A stretch of 64,000 bases of DNA from Pseudomonas putida (GTDB taxonomy: Bacteria > Pseudomonadota > Gammaproteobacteria > Pseudomonadales > Pseudomonadaceae). The notes beneath the pieces were generated by a model. That model was not told the DNA's origin and ran no database searches. It saw only the letters and a program-made list of their open reading frames with translations. The DNA lies in the NCBI RefSeq assembly GCF_009883635.2, contig NZ_CP026115.2, positions 5,580,001-5,644,000 of the forward strand. Reading direction: 5' to 3'. Position 1 is the stretch's first letter; the number at the start of each line of letters is the position of its first letter. Below are positions 1-9,854 of the stretch, in pieces. A program made the position numbers and the translations under genes.

Positions 1-318
1 GCCGGCAGTGCGCTGTACCTGCTGCTGGGGATTGCCGGGGCGACGCTGATGTCGGTGTTCGCCGCGTTCCCTGCCGCGCTGATCGCCGCGTTGGCCGGGC
101 TTGCCCTGTACGGCGCCATCAGCGAGGCCCTGGCGCGCAGTCTGGCCGTACCCAGCGAACGCGATGCCGGGTTGTTCACCTTTCTGGTCACCGCTTCGGG
201 AGTGTCCTTCCTTGGCCTGTCGGCCGCGTTCTGGGGGCTGCTGTTCGGCCTGCTGGCCCATGCGCTGCTGCGCCTGCGCCGCCCGCAACCCCGCGAGGTG
301 CTGCGCCGCACACCCTGA
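1..318 (+). CDS. benE: Benzoate/H+ symporter BenE, C-terminal part
   Basis: Open from the first base of the window, so only the last 105 residues are present. They are almost all hydrophobic and contain about three membrane spans, ending in a short basic tail (RLRRPQPREVLRRTP). The segment AVPSERDAGLFTFLVTASG and the following GVSFLGLSAAFWGLLFGL resemble the C-terminus of the BenE family of inner-membrane benzoate importers. The next gene, 54 bases downstream, is an OprD-family porin, matching the benE-benF order of P. putida benzoate clusters. The family call comes from recognition of this segment plus context; the N-terminus and the rest of the ben operon lie outside the window. Confidence 0.8.
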   Translation, partial: AGSALYLLLGIAGATLMSVFAAFPAALIAALAGLALYGAISEALARSLAVPSERDAGLFTFLVTASGVSFLGLSAAFWGLLFGLLAHALLRLRRPQPREVLRRTP

Positions 319-372
319 AAACCCGTGTTCCCCGCGCTTTATCCATAACAACAAGATCAAGAGAGCTTCGGA

Positions 373-1623
373 ATGAACCACACCCCTTGCGTCGCCATCG
401 GGCTGACTTTGCTCAGCCCCTCCTTACTCGCCGCCGAAGGCGGCTTCTTCGAGGATGCCAAGGCCAGCCTCAGCGCCCGCAATTACTACTTCAGCCGTGA
501 CTTTTCCGACATCGTCGGGGCCAATCAGCAGTCCAAGGCCGAGGAGTGGGCCCAGGGTTTCATCCTCGACTTCAAGTCCGGCTACACGCCGGGCCCGGTC
601 GGTTTTGGCGTCGACGCCCTGGGCCTGCTCGGCATCAAGCTCGACAGCAGCCCGGACCGGGTCAACACCGGCCTGCTGCCAGTGCACGGCGATGGTCGCG
701 CAGCCGACGAGTACAGCCGCATCGCGCCGACCTTCAAGGCCCGGCTGTCGAAGACCGAGCTGCGCGTGGGCGAATTGCAGCCCAACCTGCCAGTGCTGAC
801 GTTCAGTGATATCCGCCTGCTGCCGCCGACCTACCAGGGCACCAGCATCAGCTCGGCAGAAATCGACGGGCTGACCGTGCAGGCCGGGCACCTGACCAGC
901 ACCCACCTGCGCAACGAGGGCGGCGACGGCAAGATGAACGCCATGCTCGGCCATGTGCCCCAGCGCCAGGCCGAGAGCGATGCGTTCAACTATGTGGGCG
1001 GTGACTATGCATTCAACGCCAACCAGAGCAGTGTCAGCCTCTGGTACGGGCAGCTTGAAGACATCTACCACCAGGGCTTCCTGGGCCTGAAGCACAGCAA
1101 GCCGGTGGGGGATTGGGTGCTGAGCGCCAACCTTGGTTATTTCACCGCCCACGAGGATGGCGATGCGTTGCTGGGCAAGATCGACAACCAGGCGTTCTTC
1201 TCGATGTTCACCGCGCGGCATGGCGGCCACAGCTTCGGCGCCGGTTACCAGGGCATCTATGGCGACAGCCCGTTCCCACGGGTGTTCGCCAACATCTCGC
1301 CGTTGGGCAACGAAGTGCCGACCTACGAGTTCGCCTATACCGACGAGCGTTCGTACCAGGTGCGTTATGACTACAACTTTGCGGCGATGGGCGTGCCAGG
1401 GCTGACGGCGACGGTTCGCTATATCACCGGTAACAACGTCGACACGGGCCAGGGGTACGAAGGCAAGGACCGCGAGCGTGACCTGGATATTGGATATGCC
1501 GTGCAGAGCGGCGTACTCAAGGGGTTGGGCATCAGGGTTCGCAATGCCATGGCACGGTCCAACTACCGCAGTGACATCGACGAGAACCGGCTGACGCTGG
1601 TGTACACCTGGCAGCTGTTCTGA
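373..1623 (+). CDS. benF: OprD-family outer-membrane porin BenF (benzoate-specific channel)
   Basis: 416 residues, the usual size for OprD porins. Residues 1-21 form a signal peptide ending LLAAEGG. The mature part alternates polar and hydrophobic residues as in a beta-barrel and ends in an aromatic residue (YTWQLF), the outer-membrane sorting signal. FFEDAKASLSARNYYFSRDF near the start and TVRYITGNNVDTGQGYEG near the end are typical OprD-family blocks. OprD paralogues are substrate-selective channels; position directly after benE points to benzoate or a related aromatic acid. AAGAGAG precedes the ATG. Porin identity is firm, substrate inferred from neighbours. Confidence 0.9.
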   Translation: MNHTPCVAIGLTLLSPSLLAAEGGFFEDAKASLSARNYYFSRDFSDIVGANQQSKAEEWAQGFILDFKSGYTPGPVGFGVDALGLLGIKLDSSPDRVNTGLLPVHGDGRAADEYSRIAPTFKARLSKTELRVGELQPNLPVLTFSDIRLLPPTYQGTSISSAEIDGLTVQAGHLTSTHLRNEGGDGKMNAMLGHVPQRQAESDAFNYVGGDYAFNANQSSVSLWYGQLEDIYHQGFLGLKHSKPVGDWVLSANLGYFTAHEDGDALLGKIDNQAFFSMFTARHGGHSFGAGYQGIYGDSPFPRVFANISPLGNEVPTYEFAYTDERSYQVRYDYNFAAMGVPGLTATVRYITGNNVDTGQGYEGKDRERDLDIGYAVQSGVLKGLGIRVRNAMARSNYRSDIDENRLTLVYTWQLF

Positions 1624-1716
1624 GGCATCGTCAGCCATTTGTTGTCACACAGCAGCGATTGCGCCACCTGGGTGTGGAGGGTTAGGTTTCCCCATTGCCA
1701 CTGAGGAAGCCTGACC

Positions 1717-2796
1717 TTGGATTCCATCACTCAAGCCGTGCTTGGCGCAGCGCTGCAAGGCACGGTTCTCGGCCGCATCCAGGGCCGCCGTTCACTCATC
1801 TATGGCGCTGCGCTGGGCACCGTGCCGGACCTCGACGTGGTCATCCGCTACGCCGACCCGGTGTCGCAGATGACCTACCACCGCGGCTTCTCCCATTCGC
1901 TCTTCGTCCTCACCGGCCTGGCCTTGCTGCTGGCCTGGCTAGTCAACTGGCTCGCCCGAAAGCGCTGGCCCGACAAGGGTTACACCTTTTCCCGGCTGTT
2001 CCTGGCGTTCTGGCTGGTGCTGGTGACCCACCCGATCCTCGATGCGTTCACGGTCTACGGCACCCAGCTGTTCTGGCCGCTGCCATTCACCCCGCTGAGC
2101 TGGGCGGCGGTGTTCATCATCGATCCGGTCTATACCGTGCCGCTGTTGGCGGCAGTGATCTACGCGGCATTCAAGGGCCTGCAGGGCATGGCGATACGGT
2201 GGCTGGGCCTGGCACTGCTGTTCAGCACGGCCTACCTGGGCTTCGGCCTGGCGGGGCGCATGGCCGCTGAACAGCGCTTGCAGACCGCGCTCGATGCACA
2301 GGGCATTGTCGTGAGCGAAGTACGCGCAGTGCCGATGGCCTTCAACAGCCTGGTCTGGCGGGTGCTGGCGAAGACCCCGGATGGTTATTACTACGAAGGC
2401 ATCAGCAGCGCATTCGACCGCGAACCACCGGAAATGCAGCGCCTGCCGCTGAACCTGGAGGCGGCAGAGGTGCTGAGCGGTTCTGCGTTGCTCCAGCGCT
2501 TGCGCTGGTTCACCGACGGCTGGCTGCGCTATGACGAGGTCGGTGACGCGTTGGTGGTCACTGACCTGCGCATGGGCATCCCGGGCAACTATACCTTCCG
2601 CTTCAACATGGCCCACCGCGACAGCCAGGGCCACTGGATCGTCGACCGGCCAAGCTTGTGGCAGGGCGGCGGCGTGATGTTCAACCGTGACGATCTGGCG
2701 CTGATCTGGCGGCGCATCCTCGACCAGCAACCGCCGTTGCCACTGGCAGCCTGGACCAGCAGGTACCTGGGGCAGGCCAGCGAGCCTGGGCACTAA
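1717..2796 (+). CDS. Membrane-bound metal-dependent hydrolase, YdjM/YbcI type (DUF457)
   Basis: 359 residues starting at TTG, preceded by GAGGA. The N-terminal half has several membrane helices with acidic/histidine motifs facing them: PDLD at 37-40, HRGFSHS at 55-61 and HPILD at 105-109. These are hallmarks of the YdjM/YbcI family annotated as inner-membrane metal-dependent hydrolases; LexA-controlled members are known in E. coli, but no LexA box was identified here. The C-terminal half (from about residue 180) is soluble and probably periplasmic. It ends 3 bases before a TraX-like gene, so the two are likely co-transcribed. Substrate unknown. Confidence 0.8.
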   Translation: MDSITQAVLGAALQGTVLGRIQGRRSLIYGAALGTVPDLDVVIRYADPVSQMTYHRGFSHSLFVLTGLALLLAWLVNWLARKRWPDKGYTFSRLFLAFWLVLVTHPILDAFTVYGTQLFWPLPFTPLSWAAVFIIDPVYTVPLLAAVIYAAFKGLQGMAIRWLGLALLFSTAYLGFGLAGRMAAEQRLQTALDAQGIVVSEVRAVPMAFNSLVWRVLAKTPDGYYYEGISSAFDREPPEMQRLPLNLEAAEVLSGSALLQRLRWFTDGWLRYDEVGDALVVTDLRMGIPGNYTFRFNMAHRDSQGHWIVDRPSLWQGGGVMFNRDDLALIWRRILDQQPPLPLAAWTSRYLGQASEPGH

Positions 2797-2799
2797 GGC

Positions 2800-3507
2800 G
2801 TGCGCTCGGCGGGGCTGGACCTGGTCAAGTGGGTGGCGATCGTGACCATGATCGCCGACCATGTGCGATTCATCTGGCCTGAAGCGCAAGGCTTGTTCAT
2901 CGTTGGCCGGTTTGCATTTCCCCTGTTCTGCCTGGCCATGGCGGTCAACGTGGCGCGTGCTGGCAATATCAACCTGCGCTACCTCGGCTGGTTGCTGGCG
3001 TTCGCCGTATTGTCCGAAGCGCCCTATCGCTGGCTGGACCCAGACTCGCAGACCTTCAGCATCATTCCCACGCTGACCCTGGGGCTGCTGGTTGCATGGG
3101 GTGTGCATCATCAGCAGGTTTGCGTTCGGCTGGGCGGGCTTGCTGCCGTTCTGCTCGCCGCACTCTACAGCGAGCGTGTGATGTACGGCCTGCCCGGTGT
3201 GTTGCTACCTGCCGGCTGGCTGCTGGCGCGTCGGCAGGGCGGGCTGGCCTGGCTGCTGCCCGGCCTGCTGGCCGTGGCGGGCAACCTGACCAACAGCTGG
3301 CTGCGCGGGCATCTCGGGGCCCCGGTGACATTGATCACCATGGCCGCTGCGGTGCTGGCGATTCCCATCGGCTGCCTGCTGCTGCGGGCCGAGCATTGGC
3401 CGGTGCCAGCGGTGCGGCGCTGGGGCTATCTGTTCTACCCTGTGCATCTGTTGCTCATCAAAGTCCTTGTGTTAGCCCTTGCAATGGCGCAAATCGCACC
3501 CATTTAA
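2800..3507 (+). CDS. TraX-family integral membrane protein
   Basis: 235 residues, start GTG immediately after the stop of the upstream hydrolase gene. The opening LDLVKWVAIVTMIADHVRF is characteristic of TraX proteins, which acetylate F-pilin in conjugation systems; chromosomal homologues without a conjugation locus are common and their substrate is unknown. Seven or eight hydrophobic helices fill the whole chain, ending with GYLFYPVHLLLIKVLVLAL, another family signature. No other transfer genes are nearby, so a role in conjugation is unlikely; acyl transfer to an envelope component is the family-based guess. Confidence 0.8.
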   Translation: MRSAGLDLVKWVAIVTMIADHVRFIWPEAQGLFIVGRFAFPLFCLAMAVNVARAGNINLRYLGWLLAFAVLSEAPYRWLDPDSQTFSIIPTLTLGLLVAWGVHHQQVCVRLGGLAAVLLAALYSERVMYGLPGVLLPAGWLLARRQGGLAWLLPGLLAVAGNLTNSWLRGHLGAPVTLITMAAAVLAIPIGCLLLRAEHWPVPAVRRWGYLFYPVHLLLIKVLVLALAMAQIAPI

Positions 3508-3537
3508 GCGGGTCTTTCGTATCCGCAGGAGCCCGCC

Positions 3538-4449
3538 ATGGAACCCAACCGCTTCGGCGATATCGCCGCCTTCGTGAGCGCCGTGAAGGCTGGCAGCTTC
3601 ACCGCAGCGGCAGCCAGCCTTGGCCTGACCCGCTCGGCGGTGGGCAAGAGCATCGCCCGGCTGGAAGCGCGCATGGCCGTGCGCCTGCTGAACCGCACCA
3701 CACGCAAGCTGAGCCTGACCGACGAGGGCCAGGTGGCCTTCGAGCGCTGGCGGCAGATTCTCGATGATCTGGACGAGGTCGAGAGCACCATGGCCCTGCG
3801 CCGGGGCAAGCCTACCGGCACTTTGCGCCTGACCGCGCCGTTGTCGTTTGGCCAGCGTCATGTGCTGCCGGTCCTGGATGCCTATCTCAAGCAGTGGCCG
3901 GAGTTGCGTGCCGACATTCGCTTCACCGACCGTTTTGTCGACCTGGTGGAAGAGGGCGTCGACGTCGCCGTGCGCATTGGTGCGCCCAAGGAAGACTCGC
4001 AGTTGTTGACCCGCACGGTGGCCTGGCAGCAGTTCGTCACCTGTGCCTCGCCCGAGTACCTGCATCAGCACGGCGTGCCGCAGGTGCCGGCGGACCTCTA
4101 CGGGCATGACAAGATCGCCTTCCTCAGTGGCGAGAAGTCGATGCCGTGGCGCTTTCACACCGACGAAGGGCTGCACCTGTGCGAAGAGCCCGGGCGGTTG
4201 AACATCGACAGTTCCGAGGCGATGCTCGATGGTGCCCGTGCCGGTTTCGGCCTGATTCACCTGCCGACCTACATCACTGGCGATGATTTGCGGGCCGGAA
4301 CGCTGGTGGAGGTGCTGCACGACTATCGCCCACCGGCTGACCCAATTCGTGTGGTTTATCCGAGCAAGCGGCACCTGTCGCCACGGGTACGCGGGTTCAT
4401 CGACCTGCTGGTAGCGACCTGGGAGCAGGGCGTGCCCTGGGAAGACTGA
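3538..4449 (+). CDS. LysR-family transcriptional regulator
   Basis: 303 residues. An N-terminal winged helix-turn-helix (about 5-65; recognition region 20-42, GSFTAAAASLGLTRSAVGK) is followed by the two-lobed LysR effector-binding domain (about 90-295). RNTTRKLSLTDEG-like sequence at 52-64 is typical of the CrgA/AaeR-like branch. GGAG sits eight bases before the ATG. It lies 30 bases after the TraX gene and 99 bases before the LLM oxidoreductase on the same strand; LysR proteins often control a neighbour, so the oxidoreductase or the convergent nemA are candidates. Effector not predictable. Confidence 0.9.
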   Translation: MEPNRFGDIAAFVSAVKAGSFTAAAASLGLTRSAVGKSIARLEARMAVRLLNRTTRKLSLTDEGQVAFERWRQILDDLDEVESTMALRRGKPTGTLRLTAPLSFGQRHVLPVLDAYLKQWPELRADIRFTDRFVDLVEEGVDVAVRIGAPKEDSQLLTRTVAWQQFVTCASPEYLHQHGVPQVPADLYGHDKIAFLSGEKSMPWRFHTDEGLHLCEEPGRLNIDSSEAMLDGARAGFGLIHLPTYITGDDLRAGTLVEVLHDYRPPADPIRVVYPSKRHLSPRVRGFIDLLVATWEQGVPWED

Positions 4450-4460
4450 TTGGGGACTGC

Positions 4461-4481
4461 CAGGCCCCTATGTGGGGCCTG
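4461..4481 (+). terminator. Hairpin after the LysR gene
   Basis: A perfect 8-bp GC-rich stem (CAGGCCCC / GGGGCCTG) with a 5-base loop, 12 bases after the stop codon. There is no clear run of T after it, so it may be a weak or factor-assisted terminator. Confidence 0.5.
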
Positions 4482-4548
4482 AGGTCGGGTTTATCCCTGG
4501 CGCCGCAGCGCAGAAACTGGCGTCACTGATAATCCCTCTGGAGACCCC

Positions 4549-5529
<981 letters not shown>

Positions 5530-5542
5530 CCTATTCTGATCT

Positions 5543-5564
5543 CTTCGCGGGCAAGCCCACGAAG
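5543..5564. repeat. Imperfect REP-like palindrome
   Basis: CTTCGCGGGCAAGCCCACGAAG is an imperfect inverted repeat (CTTCG..GGGC / GCCC..CGAAG) in the gap between two convergent genes. It resembles the core of P. putida REP palindromes (compare 17500-17579) but is diverged and single. Confidence 0.5.
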
Positions 5565-5583
5565 GGGCCAGAGCAGGCAACAA

Positions 5584-5607
5584 AAAGGGAGCTTTCGAGC
5601 TCCCTTT
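5584..5607 (-). terminator. Intrinsic terminator between the LLM gene and nemA
   Basis: Ten-base perfect stem (AAAGGGAGCT / AGCTCCCTTT) closed by a four-base TTCG loop. Read on the minus strand it is followed by a T run directly after the stem (CCCTTTTTG), so it is a strong terminator for nemA, which ends six bases upstream of it. It may also stop the plus-strand LLM transcript. Confidence 0.85.
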
Positions 5608-5612
5608 CAGCA

Positions 5613-6710
5613 TCAGGCCTGCTTGAGGAACGGATAATCCGTATACCCCTCAGGCCCATTGGCATAGTCGAACTGCGCCCGATGCTCGTTCAGCGGCGCC
5701 TGCACCCGCAGCCGCTCCACCAGGTCCGGGTTGGCAATGTAGCTGCGGCCGAAAGCCACGGCATCGATCAGGCCACGGCCGATCAAGTCTTCGCCTTTCT
5801 CGGCGGTATAGGCACCCGCCGCGATGATCACACCTGGGTACGCGGCACGGATCTGCTCGCGGAACTCATCACGCAGCGGCTTGCCACCGGCCCAGTCTGG
5901 CTCGGAGAGGTGCAGGTAGGCGAGGTTGCGCTTGGCCAGTTGCTTGATCAGGTACAGGCCGGCGGCTTCCTGGTCCTCGCCGTTGTCCACACCATTGAAA
6001 CCACCCAGCGGGAACACGCGGATGCCAATGCGCTCGGCGCTCCAGTTGGCGATTGCAGCGTCCACGGCTTCCAGAACGATACGCGCACGGTTCTCCACGC
6101 TACCGCCGTAACGGTCTTCGCGTTGGTTGGCGCTCGGGGTGAGGAACTGGTGCAGCAGGTAGCCGTGGGCGGCGTGCAGCTCGATGAAATCGAAACCGGC
6201 CTCACGGGCGTTGACGGCGGCCTGACCGAAGTCGGCAACGATGGCCGCAATCTCGTCTTCGCTCAGGGCACGAGGCGTGGAGGTTTCCACCCGCATCAGG
6301 TTGCCTTGTTCATCGCGCAGGGTGGTGCGGGCGTTGGCCGGCAGGGCCGATGGTGCGACCGGTGCTTCGCCGTCGGGTTGCAGCGAGGTGTGCGAAACGC
6401 GGCCGGTGTGCCAGACCTGCACGGCGCTGTGGCCGCCATCGGCGTGGATGCCATCGTTCACGATCTTCCAGGCGGCGATTTGCTCGGCGCTGTGGATGCC
6501 GGGCGAACCGGAATAACCCTTGGCCTGGAAGGAAATCTGCGTGGCTTCGGTGATGATCAGGCCGGCGCTGGCGCGCTGGCGGTAGTATTCGGCCATCATC
6601 GGCGTCGGCACGTCACCGGGTTCCAGGCTGCGCAGGCGGGTGAGTGGGGCCATGAACACGCGGTTGGACAGGGTCAGGGGGCCGATCTGCAGGGGTTGCA
6701 AGAGTTTCAT
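5613..6710 (-). CDS. nemA: Old yellow enzyme: N-ethylmaleimide/alkene reductase
   Basis: 365 residues, full length for NemA-type ene-reductases, which use FMN and NAD(P)H to reduce activated C=C bonds and nitro groups in the cytoplasm. Residues VQVWHTGR (97-104) and [10 protein letters not shown] (177-186) match the flavin- and substrate-binding strands; H179/H182 would anchor the substrate carbonyl and Y184 would be the proton donor. The C-terminal [12 protein letters not shown] is the phosphate-binding loop. GGAG precedes the ATG. No NemR-type repressor is adjacent. The closest P. putida relatives include the xenobiotic reductases, so exact orthology is not certain. Confidence 0.9.
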   Translation of the reverse strand: MKLLQPLQIGPLTLSNRVFMAPLTRLRSLEPGDVPTPMMAEYYRQRASAGLIITEATQISFQAKGYSGSPGIHSAEQIAAWKIVNDGIHADGGHSAVQVWHTGRVSHTSLQPDGEAPVAPSALPANARTTLRDEQGNLMRVETSTPRALSEDEIAAIVADFGQAAVNAREAGFDFIELHAAHGYLLHQFLTPSANQREDRYGGSVENRARIVLEAVDAAIANWSAERIGIRVFPLGGFNGVDNGEDQEAAGLYLIKQLAKRNLAYLHLSEPDWAGGKPLRDEFREQIRAAYPGVIIAAGAYTAEKGEDLIGRGLIDAVAFGRSYIANPDLVERLRVQAPLNEHRAQFDYANGPEGYTDYPFLKQA

Positions 6711-6811
6711 TGTTGCTCCAGAGGTAGGGAAACCAATGGCGCGAACGATACCGGGATGATTGGGGAAAGGGGGGACCGGGACCCCGGAGTAGAGCTCCCC
6801 AATGCCTTTTG

Positions 6812-6858
6812 CCTGTACTGGCCCCTTCGCGGGCTGGCAGCGAAGAGGCCAGTACAGG
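6812..6858. repeat. REP-like hairpin downstream of the aldo/keto reductase gene
   Basis: Twelve-base arms (CCTGTACTGGCC at 6812-6823 and GGCCAGTACAGG at 6847-6858) are perfectly complementary, with an inner CTTCGC/GCGAAG pairing. It begins eight bases beyond the 3' end of the minus-strand aldo/keto reductase gene and could act as an mRNA-stabilising or terminating hairpin. Confidence 0.65.
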
Positions 6859-6865
6859 AGAACAA

Positions 6866-7876
6866 TCAGCGACGAGCCAACCGCCCACTGACAAAATGCG
6901 CCACATCATTGAACCCAGGCGTCGACGCATGCCCCGGCGTCACCAGCGAATCGATGAATGCCTCGTCTTCCGCCGTGATCTTCACCTCCAGCGCCCCGCC
7001 ATAGGTATCCCATTGCGCCTCAGTACGCGGCCCGACGATGGCCGAGCTGACCAGCTGGCTGTTGAGCACCCAGGCAATCGCGAACTCGACCAGGCCCACG
7101 CCCTTGGCCTGGGCGTAATCCTGCAGCTGCCGGGCAATGGCCAGCGACTCCTGGCGCCATTCCACTTCCATGATGCGCTTGTCCTGACGTGCCGCGCGGC
7201 TGCCGGCCTCGGGCTCGGCCCCCGGCGCATACTTGCCGCTGAGCACGCCACGGGCCAGCGGGCTGAAGGGCACCACGCCCAGGCCGTGATACGCGGCAGC
7301 AGTCATCTGCTCAGGCTCGGCCTGGCGGTTGACGATGTTGTACAGCGGCTGGCTCACCACCGGCTTGGCCACACCCAGGCGCTCGGCGAGGTTGCAGATT
7401 TCGGCAATGCGCCAGCCACGGTAGTTGGACACCCCCCAGTAGCGGATCTTGCCCTGCTGCAACAGGTCGCCGATGGCCCGCACGGTCTCTTCCAGCGGCA
7501 CCTTGTGGTCTTCGCGGTGCAGGTAGTAGATGTCCAGGTAGTCCAGGTGCATGCGCGTCAGCGTGGAGTCGATGCCATTGAAGATGTGCTTGCGCGACAG
7601 CCCGCTGCGGTTGGGCAGGCCATCGGTGGGGCCCATGCCGACCTTGGAGGCGACGATCCAGTCCTGGCGGTGGCGCGCCACCGCTTCGCCGACGATCTCT
7701 TCGGAGCGGCCGGCGTTGTACACGTCGGCCGTGTCGATGAAGTTGATGCCCTGGTCCCAGGCCTTGTCGATGATCCGCAGTGCATCCTCGGTGCCGGTCT
7801 GCTCGCCGAACATCATGCTGCCCAGGGTCAGGGCGGAGACTTGCAGGCCGGATTGGCCCAGGGGACGGTAGATCAT
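6866..7876 (-). CDS. Aldo/keto reductase
   Basis: 336 residues from the ATG at 7876, which has AAGGA upstream; the longer open frame upstream of it has no family similarity. [19 protein letters not shown] is the usual opening strand. The NADPH-dependent catalytic tetrad is visible: D48 and Y53 (FIDTADVY), K78 (IVASKVG) and H120 (DIYYLHRED). The GVSNYRGW block follows. Such enzymes reduce aldehydes and ketones; the YajO/IolS-like subgroup is broad and the substrate is unknown. It lies 80 bases downstream of the Rieske-FAD gene on the same strand and may share its transcript. Confidence 0.9.
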   Translation of the reverse strand: MIYRPLGQSGLQVSALTLGSMMFGEQTGTEDALRIIDKAWDQGINFIDTADVYNAGRSEEIVGEAVARHRQDWIVASKVGMGPTDGLPNRSGLSRKHIFNGIDSTLTRMHLDYLDIYYLHREDHKVPLEETVRAIGDLLQQGKIRYWGVSNYRGWRIAEICNLAERLGVAKPVVSQPLYNIVNRQAEPEQMTAAAYHGLGVVPFSPLARGVLSGKYAPGAEPEAGSRAARQDKRIMEVEWRQESLAIARQLQDYAQAKGVGLVEFAIAWVLNSQLVSSAIVGPRTEAQWDTYGGALEVKITAEDEAFIDSLVTPGHASTPGFNDVAHFVSGRLARR

Positions 7877-7956
7877 GCCGAGTATCCTTTGCGGGGAATG
7901 ATCCGGTTGTTTTACACAGAACCGACGGGGTTTGAAAGGCCGCAAGGGCGCTGAAT

Positions 7957-9477
7957 TCAGCCAATCAATTGGAGAGCTTCGTCCAGGCTCAAGGGCCGCT
8001 TCATCCGTTGTGACAGCGTCGCCATGGCATCCGAGTAACCCTTGGCTACCACCGCCTCGACCTGTTCCCCGACACACTGCAGGGCAATGAAGTCGCCTTT
8101 CTCCGGCTCACCGACGAACTCGATGCGGTTCCAGTCCCGGGCGTGTCCCAGCACCTCGTAGGTGCGCCCGTGCTGGTAGGTCCAGAAGAACGGCACATCG
8201 TTGTAGCGCCTTTGCTCACCCAGCATGTTGGCCGCTGCAATTACGCCGTGCTGCTGGGCCAGCCGCCAGTGCTCGATGCGCACCGGCTGCCCTGCATGGG
8301 GAAAGGTGGCGATATCGCCAGCGGCCCAGAGCCCATCGGCGGCATGCAGTTCGGCATCGACCGACACTGACTGGTCTTTGGCCAATTGCACACCTTGCAC
8401 GAACGCCGTGGCCGGTTTAACGCCCGTTCCGAGTAACACCAGAGAGGTGCTCAGCTTCTCGCCATTGGCCAACTGCACGGCTTCGACCTTGTCTTCGCCC
8501 AAAAAGCGCTCGACCTCGGTCGGGCCGTGGAACACCACGCCCTTGCGTTCATGCAGCTCGCGAATGCAGCGTCCGATGCGCTCGCCCAGCTGTTTGGCCA
8601 ACGGTACGTCGTGACGTGTGACCACATGCACCTGTACGCCATATTTGCGTAGCGCAGCGGCGGCTTCCAGGCCAATGAACCCGTCACCGACGATCACCAC
8701 CGGCTGCCCAGGTTCGGCGGCATCGAGCAGGCGTGCGGCATCCTCGCGCGAGCGCAGGGTCATGATGCCGGGCAGGTCGACACCCGGCAGCTGCGGGCGC
8801 AACGGCTTGCCGCCGGTGGCCAGCAGGGCGGCGTCATAGTCGATGTGCTGGCCGTCGGCGAGGGTGATCTGGCGCTTTTTCGCATCCAGCGCACGGACCT
8901 TGCCGAAGCGCCGGTCAAGATGGCCCTTGCGCAGCTGATCGGGCTCCAGCAAGGCGGACACCTCGTCGGGCGCCATCTCCCCGGCAATGACGAACTTGCT
9001 CAAGGCGGTGCGATCGTAAGCGGGCTGCCGCTCCTGATCGAGCCAGATCAGGTGCCCGCCGAAGCCGTGGTCGAGCAGCGTGACCACCGCCGCCGAACCG
9101 GCGGCACCGGCACCGATCACCACGAAGGTGCGGGCATCGCTGTGTCGCGGTGACTCGCTCTGTGGCAAGGGTTGGTCATCGACCCACACCTCGCCCTCCT
9201 TGACCCATGCCCGGTACCTGCGCAGGCCCGTCAACGCCGGGGGTTCGCATACCGCGCCTTCATCGACGGCAAACGCGGCCTTGTGCCAGGGGCAGACCAG
9301 CAGGCCGCCGCAGATCACGCCTTCTTCCAGCGGCGCGCCTTCGTGCGGGCAGTTGCCCTGGTAGGCATGGACCTGATCGCCTTGGCGGATGAGGATCATT
9401 TCTTCGTTGCCGGCCTGGATGCGCAAGGGGCGCCTGGGATCGAGCTGTTCGAGGCGGGCCACGGCGTGCTGGGTCAT
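7957..9477 (-). CDS. Rieske [2Fe-2S] domain fused to FAD-dependent pyridine-nucleotide reductase (AIFM3-like)
   Basis: 506 residues with two modules. Residues 1-105 form a Rieske ferredoxin domain with C43-P-H45 and C62-P-W-H65 as cluster ligands. Residues 115-500 form a two-dinucleotide-binding-fold reductase: FAD motif GAGAAG at 122-127, a second glycine-rich motif (VIVGDGFIGLEAA) for NAD(P)H, and the second FAD contact GLWAAGDIA. The layout matches ferredoxin reductases of the AIFM3/nirB-like group and would pass electrons between NAD(P)H and the cluster. No oxygenase gene lies next to it, so the terminal acceptor is unknown. Both cofactor sites look intact. Confidence 0.9.
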   Translation of the reverse strand: MTQHAVARLEQLDPRRPLRIQAGNEEMILIRQGDQVHAYQGNCPHEGAPLEEGVICGGLLVCPWHKAAFAVDEGAVCEPPALTGLRRYRAWVKEGEVWVDDQPLPQSESPRHSDARTFVVIGAGAAGSAAVVTLLDHGFGGHLIWLDQERQPAYDRTALSKFVIAGEMAPDEVSALLEPDQLRKGHLDRRFGKVRALDAKKRQITLADGQHIDYDAALLATGGKPLRPQLPGVDLPGIMTLRSREDAARLLDAAEPGQPVVIVGDGFIGLEAAAALRKYGVQVHVVTRHDVPLAKQLGERIGRCIRELHERKGVVFHGPTEVERFLGEDKVEAVQLANGEKLSTSLVLLGTGVKPATAFVQGVQLAKDQSVSVDAELHAADGLWAAGDIATFPHAGQPVRIEHWRLAQQHGVIAAANMLGEQRRYNDVPFFWTYQHGRTYEVLGHARDWNRIEFVGEPEKGDFIALQCVGEQVEAVVAKGYSDAMATLSQRMKRPLSLDEALQLIG

Positions 9478-9590
9478 GGGGCTTCTCCAAAGGGGGGCTT
9501 TGGAACCATTTGACGCCTGGGGTGGGAGAGGGATGCGTTGAGCTGACGATCGGTGTTCTTGTGTTCGCCTTGGGATTTTCAGCGCTTATG

Positions 9591-9815
9591 AGATCGAGCG
9601 CCGCCCGCGCGGCGCATCGCGAGCTCTGCTCGCTCCTACGTTTGTTTCGGGCCAGTTATTCCTGTGGGATTTGCCCGCGAACGCCTTGGCGCCTGGCGGG
9701 ATATCGCGTCGTACAGACAAGGCGGTCGCGCGCGCCTGTCACAGGCGTTACTGGCCCGAAACAAACGTAGGAGCGAGCAGAGCTCGCGATGCGCCGCGCG
9801 GGCGGCGCTCGATCT
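9591..9815. repeat. Perfect 66-bp inverted repeat with 93-bp spacer
   Basis: Bases 9591-9656 are the exact reverse complement of 9750-9815. Each arm carries GCGCCGCCCGCGCGGCGC, GCGAGCTCTGCTCGC and CTCCTACGTTTGTTTCGGG, i.e. nested smaller palindromes. The spacer (9657-9749) has no coding potential. It sits between the promoter side of the Rieske gene and the 3' end of the MFS gene and accounts for most of the 377-bp gene-free gap; the remaining bases at 9478-9590 should hold the Rieske gene promoter. The arms contain the CGCTCCTACG block common in Pseudomonas interspersed palindromic repeats, so this is best read as a paired REP-type element. Confidence 0.9.
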
Positions 9816-9854
9816 AACAGGCGCTGCAAACCTCCCGGCGAACACCCCGGTGCC

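Noticed and set aside
1939-3111. 390-codon open frame on the minus strand
   Set aside because: Antisense to the hydrolase and TraX genes; histidine- and glutamine-rich product with no domain.
9510-9845. Open frames inside the inverted-repeat region
   Set aside because: They consist mainly of the repeat arms read in both directions; the shared peptide segments arise from the repeat, not from paralogous genes.
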